64,000 nt of DNA. It comes from Prosopis cineraria. Taxonomy: Eukaryota > Streptophyta > Magnoliopsida > Fabales > Fabaceae. The notes under the pieces were generated by a model, which saw only the letters and a program-made list of their open reading frames with translations, had not been told where the DNA came from and made no database searches. The stretch covers positions 15,817,113-15,881,112 of the forward strand of contig NW_026555340.1 of NCBI RefSeq assembly GCF_029017545.1. The letters run 5' to 3'. Both the position numbers and the translations under genes were made by a program. Numbering within the stretch: position 1 is the stretch's first letter; every line of letters begins with the position of its first letter. Below, one piece after another: positions 49,272-59,662 of this stretch.

Positions 49272-52200
49272 TAGAGTTAGGTAAACAGGCTCAACCTAAT
49301 AGTCCAGCTTGTTAGCTTGCCATTTTTTACAGTTTGGGTTAGTAAAATGAGCCTATTTTAAAATATAAGTTAAGTTAGCCCAAACCACAAAAATAGGCAA
49401 GGTAAGTGGGCTAGCTTGCTCTGCTTCTATTTTTTTCCTTTCAATTGCTACACTCTTATAGTATAGAGTACATATACACACACTAACTTGAACTCTAATC
49501 CTAATCTTTTAGTCTTATTAAGACTTTGAGATGATAGTCTACTTGGCCAAGGCAAGGTCTAAGATGAACGCTAGAGTGTAGGTAGTAGCAGAGTCTAACT
49601 TGACTACTGATTGTTAAGTCTATCTAGGTCTAAGACAGTCATAAAATGTAGAAGCCAAATGCTTGAGTTTAGCAAAGTGCTCAACGGATAAACTGACGAA
49701 CTTGATAATAGCTTAGGCTAGGATGCTCAATTGCTCATGCAGAGTCACAATGCAATCATGCCTTCTTCTGAAATCATTCCTTAATTCCTTACTCAAGCTC
49801 AACTCTTTAATTCAGTCTCTTTTCTCATTCTTTAGTATGCTTAAGCTCAATGCCTCAACATGATCACAAATCCTTCTTTTAAACTCATTCTCTTAATCAG
49901 CTAACATGGTAATCGCTCTGGTTGCTCTTTGGTCTCTACTCAGCTTGCCATTGCTCTTCTTCTAACTTCACATCTTTACTCAAGTGTTTCAACTCATTGT
50001 CACTCTTTAAGTCTTCAGTCTTTACCATCATCTCTACTCAACTTGTTGTTGCTCTTGGGTACAAAGTCTTGTCTCTACTCAGTTGCCATCTCTCCTAAAG
50101 CAATGGTAATGTGCTCCCTCCCTGACTCAGTCTCTAGTTATTGTTGACTCTATCTCTGCTCATCTTCCTCCCTTTCTTACACTTAGGTATCCTATATACC
50201 TTGGCTTCTAATTCTATGCCCTGGTTGAATTGTATTTCTTCAAGTAGTGAACCATAGATACTTATAGCATAAATGGTGATTTCTAATTTTAATTTATATT
50301 TTGATAGATAAAATGTCTATTGCTTGTCAATAGATTGATTTTATAGATGATGATTTAGACTTAAAAGGGTCTGAAACTGATGATGAGTTAAAGCTAGAAA
50401 ATACAAGTGTTGCTAATGTTATTGCTCCTAATATTGATGATGGAGAAAGAGAAGAGTATGGTGTTACTAATGAGAAAAACAAGAAACAAGAAATATAAAA
50501 AGAGAAAGATCTATTGTTTGGAAGTCTTTTACTAAGGTATATGCTAATGGAATACTAAAAGTAAAATGTCATAGTTATGGAAGGCTGTATAAGATAGGTA
50601 GTAAATCACATGGGACTTCTACTCTCCACCATCATGTTCAAACTTATCAACCCCTCACAAATTATCATGGTGTTGGCATGATGATGTTAAATCAAGAAGG
50701 AAAGCTTGTTTCTAGGAAAATTGATCTTAGAGTTTTAAGAGAAATGCTTTCTATGGCTATTATTAAGCATAACCTTCTTTATTCTTATATTGCATACAAA
50801 TGGATAAAGAAAATACATTAGTATCTAAATCTTGATGCCACCCATTTTTTAAGAAAAAATGCTATGTCAGATGTTAGAAAATTGTATGTTAAGAAAAAAA
50901 AATTGAAGCAAATAATGCTAAAGTATCCTGGTAGAATGTGTTTAACATCTAATTGTTGGACTACAATAACTTCACAAGGATACATATGTTTAACTGCTCA
51001 TTTTGTTGATAACAAGTGGAGGCTTAATAGTAAAATATTCTCTTTTTATAAGATGAAGCCACACACTTTGGGATGAAATTCGAAAGAAAGGTGCATGTGT
51101 GCTTGATAGAGCAAGGAATTGATAAAAAGTATTTTTTATTATATTGGATAATGCTTCACCGAATGACAAGATACAAGAAATATTGAGGGAGAGATTGATT
51201 TGGCAAAGTAGGTTGGTATGCAATGGAGAATTTTTTCATATGAGATGTTATGCCGATATTTTAAATTTAATAGTTCAGGAGGGTTTGAAGATGGCAAGTT
51301 TTGTATTGAAAAAGATCAAGGAGAGTATTAAATATGTTAAAGAATTAGAGATGAGGACGATTACTTTTAAGAGGTACATTTACCAAGTTGGGGATATTGA
51401 CACATTAATTGGCTTAAGAATATATTGTCCCACTAGATAGAATTCAACATATGCAATGCTTAAAAGTGTGATTAAATATCATCGTGCTTTTAATAGCTTT
51501 CCATAACTAACAAAGATTATAAGTTCAGCCCTTCCATTAAAGAATGGAGGAGAGTGAAGAGATATGTACTTTATTGGAGCCTTTTGATGTGATTACCAAC
51601 TTGATTTTATGGACATCTTATCCAACCTCAAACATCTATTTTATGCAAATAGCAAGAATTGAAATCTTGGTGAATGAACACATGATGAGTGAAGACCATA
51701 TACTATAAGAAATGGCAAGCAAAATAAAAGAGAAATTTTACAAGTATTGGAGTGATTATAGTATGATTCTTGTACTTGGGACTATTCTTGATCCATAAAT
51801 GAAGTTTGAAGTGATTGAACATTACTATCCTTTGATTGATCCTCTACATGGCTATGCAAAGATTGAAACTATCACGTGCAAGTTGACTTATATATTCGAC
51901 TAATATAAAGAAATGAGTAGTACATCATCATCTCCAACTACTTAATCATTTCTAAGTCCAAGGACATCATCATTAAATCATCAATCTTATTGATTCACAT
52001 AACATGGTAGAGAAAAGGAGGGATGAGAAAAAGGCATTATCTTAAGCATATAGTGTAAGTCTTTTAATTTTATATATTTACTCTTGGAACTTTATTTTGA
52101 TTGGAAATTTATTTCAAGCTTATGTTGAACAATTTATTGGCAATTTTAATTTTATCTTAAGCTTATATTAAATAATTTTATATAATTATTCTTGGCATTT

Positions 52201-53061
52201 CATTTGAATTTGATACAATATTTCTTAGAGAGAAGATCCATGATGCTTCTTTAATTACAAAGTCTAAATTATATTATTGTTTGGAAGAAGCAACTCTTTA
52301 TCTTAATGCATTCATAGAAATGAATGTTTTGGATTATTGGAAGAATAATCAACATAGATTTCTAATTCTTTCAAAAATTGCATGTGATGTCTTGAGCATT
52401 TGGATCACTATAGTAGATGATGAATCAGCCTTCAGCATTGGCGTATGTATTCTTACAAAGTATTGGTCTTCCCTTCTTCTAGAGATGTTCAAGCTTTTAT
52501 GTGTACAAGGAATTTGTTGCTTGGATGGAATTATGATTGTAATTTTCTACAAAATGATATATTTTATTAATGTTAACTTTTATTAACATACTCAATTTGT
52601 AATATATGTTGATTTGTGTTTGTGGTAGGTGAAGGTTTTGATGATAAAGATAATGATGACAATAATGGTGAAGCTAAATTTATTATATCGGATGAAGATA
52701 ATCATGCAACAAAACAAGCTTCTAATATCATCAATTTAACTTGAGTTATTTTGAGTATTGTGTATTTATGTTCACTTGAAAGTTAGACTATTAATCATTG
52801 TTTGATTTGAGTGGACTTTTGATTCAAGTAATGTTAATTGTTGAACAATTTAAATTAAGATGGCTATATTTGAAATTTTATATTCTTGTTAATTGTGTTA
52901 TACAAAAAATTTAAATTGTTCAAAAAAAATAATTTTGATGTTTTTAAATGTGTGGCCATGAAATAGGCTAGGTTAGGTTTTCTAGCTCATTTAATTGGCA
53001 AGCTGGTCTAACCTGGTCCACAAAAATGCCAGCCCATGCATAGCTTGTTTGCCCAGTGTTA
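49272..53061 (+). mobile_element. hAT DNA transposon 2, complete ends
   Basis: Left end TAGAGTTAGGTAAACAGGCT; right end as reverse complement TAACACTGGGCAAACAAGCT. The 8-bp target duplication is CTTATAAG (49264-49271) and CTTGTGAG (53062-53069), two transitions apart. The element is 3790 bp and built like hAT 1: pyrimidine-rich leader (about 49790-50220), decayed BED-finger transposase, small acidic last exon. The two hATs are related but not close copies, judging by their proteins. Confidence 0.88.
50313..52744 (+). pseudogene. hAT transposase of element 2, decayed
   Basis: ATG 50313 opens a frame rich in Asp/Glu that hits stops early; after a frameshift near 50500 a BED-finger region follows (SIVWKSFTKVY, CHSY with Tyr for the second Cys, HHHVQTYQ with Tyr for the last Cys). 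The core starts at 50864-51076 (LTSNCWTTITSQGYICLTAHF, as in hAT 1). Segments at 51144-51440 (LDNASPNDK region, FHMRCYADILNLIVQEGLK) and 52281-52586 (LYLNAFIEMNVLDYWKNN, FLILSKIACDVLSI, DDESAFSIG) correspond to the middle and to the hAT dimerisation domain. A final exon after the AG at 52627-52628 runs to TGA 52742-52744. Not functional. Confidence 0.87.
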
Positions 53062-53464
53062 CTTGTGAGTTTGAGAAATTGTAAGTGGCTTCACAGGTTC
53101 TCAGATCAAACTTGTGAGAGAGAAATAGACTTGTGAGTCTAAGAGATTGTAAGTGGCTTCACAAGTACTTAAATTGAACTTATGAGATTGTTGTAAAGGA
53201 GTATGATATAGACATTAAGTCTAAGATTGTGGTGTGGCTTCACAAGTGTCTAGACCAAACTTATGGTTATAGTGAAAAATTTCAAGAGGTTCTTGAAGAT
53301 TGGATGTAGGCTAAGTAGATTAGGCTGAACTAGGATAAACCATCTTTGCAAAGCTTCTCTTCCTTACTCTCAGATTAGTTTAGTGATATTGTTTCCATTT
53401 TATCTTTATATCTACCTCAATTGATTTATTTTTTTCATTAGCCCAATTCACTCCTTTTTGGGCA

Positions 53465-56400
53465 AATCTTATTGTACCCACTCAAAAATGTACTTTTCAT
53501 ACTCATATAATAGAATTTGAGGTTCTTTATAATAGCTTCTGCAAGAAGTAAATGAATTGTTTTCGATCTTGTAATTAGAGCAAAAGTGTCTTTGTAGTCA
53601 ATGCCATCTCCTAGATTTTATCTTTGGTCACAATCTTGCTTTATTTTTGACAATGACTCTTTCTTCATCAAGTTTATTCTTGAAGATCCCCTTTATCCCA
53701 ATAACAAGATGATCCTTACGTCTTGGTACTAAGCCCCAAACTTGAATTCACTCAAATTGATTGAGCTCTCTTACAAGAAATCTATCTAATAAGAGTTGGA
53801 TAGAGATTACTCAATGGTCTTGGGCTCAACTTTAATAGAAAAGTTTGAGTGACTAGCAATGTTTTGAAGATAGCTTCTTGTATGTACAGGGTTACTTACA
53901 TCACTAGTAACTTGCTTGAGTAGATGATTCTTGTTGTTCCTCTAAGTAGTTAGTTAATTGGTTCTTCTTTATCCATTAGCAAGTTTTCTTCCTTCTTTAC
54001 TGAATCTTAAGATTTCTAGATTTGAACATTGTCCATTATCTCAATTGCCTCATCAACATTAAATGCATCCTTCTTTATCAGGTTCTCATCAAAGACCACA
54101 TATATTGATTCTTCCATGGTCTTATTTTTGTAGTTGAAGACACGTTATGCCTATGTAACATCATAAAATTTTAAGTTAGGGAACTAATTACTAGTTAAGG
54201 GTAAATTATTAATTTAGTTGATTAATTAGATAATTAGGATTTTGGATGAAAAATTGGCGTTTTAACTTCTTATGTTGTTGAATGGATAGGATTGGGTAGA
54301 AGAATAACAATTTAAAGTGACACGTGCGAGCAGCAATGTGTTTTGTCGCATTATACCACATGCCACGACATACATTGTATATGCCACAGTGTATGGCATA
54401 GAAAACTGACGGCACTACTGATAGCCCAATAAAGCATGTGTAATGAACCTTAGTTTATGATTTTATTGTATAAAAGTAGCCAATAAGATTACATAAGCAT
54501 GAAATGTCAAATGAAACTTGTATAATTGTGTGTAGCTTAGCTCTGACATGTGTATTCATGTGATATATGTTGATTTTATGTAATCGAGGGTTGATACGGT
54601 GTCAAGTGCATGTTTGTATGTTTGGTTGCAAAGTTTGGGCCAATCATGTGTAAATATATGATTTTTCCAAATGTATGTGTTTAAGGGCAACTTGATGGCC
54701 AAACCCATGTTTATGTGTGGTATGGATATTATAAATGCTCAATCAGGTGTGAAAGGTTCCATTAGATGTAGTTAAGCTTTAGAAGTGGCTAATGACATGT
54801 GGTTTGAAATTGAGATGCTCAAGTGAATGAAAGCAACTTAAAATAGTCATTTTACATCCAGGTGTCCAATTTTCAAATAAAGTATCGAATTGGAGTGAAA
54901 CTAATGTCATTAGCTAAATTTTAAAATAAGCTTTATGCGAGCACTTGAATCCCCCAATTAAATAATGTATGCAAAGATGGCACATGTCAGAAGTTCGTAT
55001 CAAATGTGCTAATTGACAGCAAAATCTTATATGTGCACTATGGCATATGGTTCATATGTTGTGGTGTATGTGTCATATGTAATGGCATATGGCCTAATTC
55101 AACTTAAAATTATTGTTTTAATTGTATTTTCTCTTTGCATGTTGTACATGTAATCCTTATGCTTTCGCTAGGCATTAGTAAGTATTTTAAACATTGATTA
55201 ATGGTTTTGAAAAGATTTTATCTAGGATCCCAATATTTTTATGTTAAATCGTTATATAATACACACACACACACACACATAGTGGACTGATGTGCTATAC
55301 TATAATGTTGGAAGGGGTATTATACCCTACTTTTATTAGAGCATCCTAGAAAGATTCCCACATCAAACTTTGCATTAAGTTTTCCAATATTCTCCTTCTT
55401 GTTGTTGTGGATACACACCTTGCTTCCAAACACATAAAGATGAAAAATATTTGGCTTCCTTTCTTTATAAAACTGATATGAAGTCTTTTTGAGCTTAGGT
55501 CTAACACATGCTCTATTTATGATATGACATGCTATAATTATAGCATCTGCCTAAAATACTTAAAAACCTCCATTGTCATTTAGCATAGATCTTGCCATTT
55601 TAATGAGAATTATATTCTTTCTCTCAACCACACCATTTTGTTAGGCATCCTTAGTGCTGAGAAATTATGGTTGATCCCATGTTCATTGCATAATTCCTTG
55701 AATTCTTTATTCTCAAACTCTTGTCTATAATCAAACTTGATAGATAGAATATAAGCACTTTTGCATTTTGAAACTTTTTAGCAAAAGCACTAAAAGCATA
55801 GAATGTTTTATCCTTAGCATTAAGGAAGAGGGTTCATATAAATCTAGAGTAATCATCTATAATAACAAGTATATAAAGATTATTACCAAAAAATTTTACT
55901 CTTAAAGGACCCACCAAGTCTATATGCAAGAGTTGAAGAGGTTTTTTAGTAGATATATAATCATTAGATTTGAAATATAATTTGGTTTATTTTTCAAATT
56001 AACATGTTTGGCATACTTTTTCTTAATCAAAACTTAAAGGTGGGAGGCCAATGACCAAACCACTTTTCATTAATTTCTCTAGTTGCTTTTTGTTCATATA
56101 AGCCAAGCGTTAATGCCACAAAAATCTTTCCTCACATTTACTCAAAAAACATCTAAGAGAGAAGTTTAGAATCAAGATCAAAAGTATAGTAGTTACCATC
56201 CTTATTTTCATAGAGGATGACTTTCTTATATAACTTTCTTTGAATAATGCAAAATTTTGAGTCAAATATGACTTTGTTTCCTTTGTCACATCCTTGATTG
56301 ACACTTGTGAGTTGTGAAATAATCCTTCAACATATAGAACATCATTAATGCTGACTTTCTTTCCTGTTTTAAGGTCACCAGCAATGTGTCCTTTTTTATG

Positions 56401-57384
56401 TGCTCCAAGGTAAGATGACCTATTTCTCTTTTGAATAGTTCAACAAATTGATCAATATCTCTAGTCATGTGCCTTAAGCACCTACTATCTATGTGCCACT
56501 TCTTCTTCCTCTTCTTTCAAACAGTAGGGCTTACTTGTAAGAAATACTCATTTTACTTTAGGTACCTATTTCTTGTTGGGTACTTTTATATTGGTTAGTC
56601 TCATAGGTACACATTAGTGCCATTTTTCATATGAAGGCAAGACTTGACATGGTACCCTTTTTGTTATAAAAGAGCAGGTAATAAAGGGACTAGATGAATG
56701 CATACAAGGTTTAAAATAATTATGATAATATATTGCAACCTTCTGTAGCTTCTTTTAAGAAATATTATCTATGAGATTATACCTAATTCATGACCTATCA
56801 AAGATGTAATGTTGGGAGTGGATCAAAATGTTTAACATCTCGGTACCTTGAGTAAACTTAATTAAATCTCTTTTTAGGGTGTCATTCAAACTCTATAATG
56901 CAATACAATTAGCACATGACTTAGGCTTCTCTTTCTTAATGCTCTCTTTTTTAGAAGAAGTTTTCAATTTATCTTCTAACTTGAAAATAGTCTTCTTAGC
57001 ATGTAGGAGTTATTTACATTGCTCTTGAAATAAATAAAATATATCATTATATTTAGCTTGGAGATATCAAAATTTACCTCATCTAATTTTGGTTCAATCA
57101 AATTATCCTCTTCTTCTTCTTAGGCAACAAGGTACAAGTTGGCCATCTCCTCCTCTTCTTATTCATCACAGAGGAGCTATCTCCCTAAGTAGCAAATGCT
57201 TTGTTTTGATGGGGCTACTCCTTTTTCTTCTTCCTCTTCTTCTTCTTCTTTTCTTGCTTCCTTTGCCATTGTGGATGATCCATTTGATGTATCTAGGTTT
57301 TTTACACTTATAGCAAGTGAGAGGCTCCATTTGATCCTTTTTGATATTGTTGAAGGATTCTCTTCTAAATTTGACATATCTAGT
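53465..57384 (-). pseudogene. Ty1/copia gag-pol remnant H, split by LTR I
   Basis: Minus-strand order from the right: a degenerate zinc knuckle (about 57270-57330, CYKCKKPRYIKW) and a Lys/Arg-Glu run; a protease/pre-integrase region near 56286-56468 (MTRDIDQFVELF, then FYMLKDYF in a shifted frame). Integrase spans about 55590-55940 (LLHIDLVGPL, IIDDYSRFI, FAKKFQNAK, NYAMN). The connection before reverse transcriptase is split at 54154-55324 (GIFLGCSNKS before; RVFNYKNKTMEESIYVVFDE after). The RT start (about 53480-53800) has IKGIFKNKLDEE and stops at the point equivalent to the MDVKSAFLNG motif, cut by LTR O. The gag N-terminus is missing, cut by the LTR at 57385. Stops occur throughout. Confidence 0.85.
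54154..55324 (+). mobile_element. Solo LTR I, internally shortened (gypsy main family)
   Basis: Starts TGTAACATCAT. Its end has decayed to TATTATA, two transitions from CATTACA. Flanks GCCTA (54149-54153) and CCCTA (55325-55329) form a 4-of-5 duplication, and the copia reading frame resumes across the site. It has both dyad-motif regions (54330-54400 and 55030-55090) but is only 1.17 kb, so the middle has been deleted. A (CA)n tract lies at 55260-55279. Confidence 0.78.
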
Positions 57385-58079
57385 TAAAGGGGTAAATTAG
57401 GCATAAGAAAGATTTGACTAATCAAGTGAAATAAAAGGATAAGTTAAAAGAGATATAACCAAAACACAGATGAGAGTATGGAAGAAATACTTATATATAT
57501 TAATTATTTTGGTTTTGCTCCAACCACTTGAGCCTATACCTAGTCTCCAAGTCGTACTTGAGATTTTCTCAACTTATTCTACCAAGATTAGGCTGGGCTT
57601 TTAGTTTCCTCAGTACAATCCCAAACTTATACTTAAGTTTGAATCACTCCCTCTTGCAAAGGTAATGATTAAACCTTCTTAAGCTCCCCAATTTTAAGAT
57701 CCTCTATTTCAAGAATAGAAAATAGGGATAAATAGAGTAAGTTCAAAAGTGAACTACTACTATCAACTACTCTCTCTAAGAGTTGATTTACAATCAATGA
57801 AGGTCACTTGAATATTACATTAGAAAGTAGGTGAAACAATAAATGAATATGCTCATGTATTAACTCAATTGTTCATTCTCTTCACTTCTTCATAAATGCA
57901 TCTATTTATAGTGTTATTTATAGAGGATTTATTAGACACAAATAGATAGTTGTTAGAAGCTTTGTCTTCTCTCGTATGAGTTTTTTTAAAAATAAGGTGA
58001 TGGTATAGTACTTTATGGAGGAGTTTTCTCTTATGGCAAGTAAGAAAAGTAACTGCTCTTTGTAATAAATGTTCTAACA
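57385..58079 (-). mobile_element. Copia-type LTR (family 3), minus orientation
   Basis: Starts TGTTAGAACATTT (minus, right edge 58079), has CTATAAATA boxes (57902-57925), then the family-3 block at 57540-57800 and an end near 57385. It abuts copia gag directly, with no PBS or gag start between. Orientation fits a 5' LTR of remnant H, but the missing PBS makes that unproven. Confidence 0.65.
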
Positions 58080-59040
58080 AAAGGTACATGAGAGTTTATA
58101 TCGAAAGAACAAATCCTATTTGGGAATAAGGATAATGAAATAATCAATAAGAGTTTAATCCATACCAAATTTGTATTTAAAAGGATTCTAGGATGATTAT
58201 AGAGCTATAACACAACTTAGAAACTATGAAAAGAATGAATATAGAATGTGATTCGATGAGTTTGAACTGAACATGTAAAATAGAATAACATTTTTCATGT
58301 TTATTCTAGAATAAAGGTGCTAATATCAAAATAATCAAGAACGCTTGGTGAGTTAGCACAGTGTTCACTATTTTGAATAGCTCACATATATTACAATAAA
58401 TCATTTAGAAAGATGGTGATTTATGGGGCACTATTTAGGAATAAGGATGTTATACCTAAATTAGAAGGCTAATTCTGGAATAGGGATGCTTACTCCTAAA
58501 TAAAGAAAGGCGTTCAGAATAATAGTGACAAGTCAAAGCTTTAGAGAGACTAACCACTATACTAGAATAAGGACGTTATTCTCAAATAAGGAATTTAGCA
58601 AGTGAAAAGCAGGGTTACTTTAGAATAAAGAGGGGACATGAGAACAAGCTATTCTAGAATAGCTTGCTTATTTTGGAATAAGGACGACAAAATTCAAAAC
58701 TCATATAAGCTATTAGAAGATTTTAGATGGTAAGACACATTCAAAAACATCTTAAACAAGCAAATTGGTCCATACAAGAATAAAATTAAGTCAAATACTC
58801 AACCTTAGAAGGAAACACAATGAAATATAATATTGATTCAATTTTGAGTTTTGTGGCTATTTTGGAATAGAGGCTTTATTTAGGAATAAGGATCTCGAGT
58901 CAAAATTAAACCAAATTTACCATTTTTCCCTTACAAGCCATTAGATCTTAATTAACATTCCCTTAAATACACAAAGTTCTCTCATTTTGTAATTATCAAA
59001 ATTAGGGTTCAACAAAAGAATACCCATGAACTTGTTATAA
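58080..59040. repeat. Region with scattered GGAATAAGG motifs
   Basis: At least nine variants of (TTAT)TCTNGAATAAGGA / TTTAGGAATAAGGATGTTAT occur, for example at 58122, 58302, 58434, 58475, 58563, 58618, 58648-58688 and 58859-58900, in both orientations. Otherwise AT-rich with no gene. It may be part of an old LTR. Confidence 0.6.
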
Positions 59041-59044
59041 TGGG

Positions 59045-59662
59045 TGTAATAGGCCCCATTCTATTAAATTTGACTAATATTCATCAACATTGACATTTGA
59101 AAAATGGAAGCAAACATAAGATGAAAAAATATTCATAAACTTTTTCTCTAGGATCTTTTGGTATCCTAAAGTCAACAATAATGGTGTATGGTCACCTTTT
59201 AATTTTATAAAATAACCTAACCTTCCCCAATATGTTAAGTTTTATTTATAGAAATTCATGGTCAATGTCAAGTATTTTTAATAGCTTAGGAAAGGTTAGA
59301 GCCAGCAATTTGGGTCAAACCCGATAGGTCAGCTTGAATAAGCCTAAAAAATTATAGTACCAAGCTTTGGTGTTTAGAAAAATTTCTTTACTTTAGACTT
59401 AATCGAGCCATTTGAATAAGCTTAAAAAAATCCAAGCCAAACTTGAATATGCTTGAAACCAAAAGTTATTAGCACTGAGCATGTTAATATGGTCATTTTT
59501 TTTATAAAGTTAATCATAAATTATTATTTTTTACCATAGGATACCAAAAGCTCCTAAAGAAAAATGTTTCTATTTTTGGGTATTTTTGTACCTTATTTTT
59601 GCTTCCTTTTTTTTAAACAAATAATGTTAATGGAAGTTAGTCAAATTTAACAGAATGGGTAT
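59045..59662. mobile_element. Foldback element with about 130-bp inverted arms
   Basis: The left arm (about 59045-59185) and right arm (about 59535-59662) are inverted copies, sharing CCATTCTRTTAAATTTGACT, GGAAGCAAA and CTTTTGGTATCCTA. Long terminal inverted repeats suggest a Mutator-like or foldback element. No target duplication was recognised. The loop holds a hAT-like fragment (59304-59480). Confidence 0.65.
59304..59480. mobile_element. hAT terminal fragment
   Basis: TAGAGCCAGCAATTTGGGTC with following AGCTTGAATAAGCC closely resembles the ends and subterminal repeats of hAT 1. The opposite terminus is not clear. Confidence 0.5.

Larger units (their letters stand above)
48600..53462 (+). 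mobile_element. Copia-type LTR O (family 3), split by hAT 2
   Basis: A promoter-like segment with CTCTAACGGCT and CTATAAATATG (48915-48925, a good TATA box) is followed by the family-3 block (49030-49165). Then come about four copies of a 65-70-bp unit (GAGAGAAATAGACTTGTGAG, GATTGTAAGTGGCTTCACAAG) at 49186-49271 and 53062-53280. The LTR-end block (53280-53462) finishes CCCAATTCACTCC. It directly abuts truncated copia reverse transcriptase on the opposite strand at 53465. The left boundary is uncertain. Confidence 0.65.

Noticed and set aside
57089..57387. Leu/Ser-rich plus-strand ORFs
   Set aside because: They are the antisense of the Lys/Arg/Glu-rich stretch and zinc knuckle of copia gag on the minus strand.
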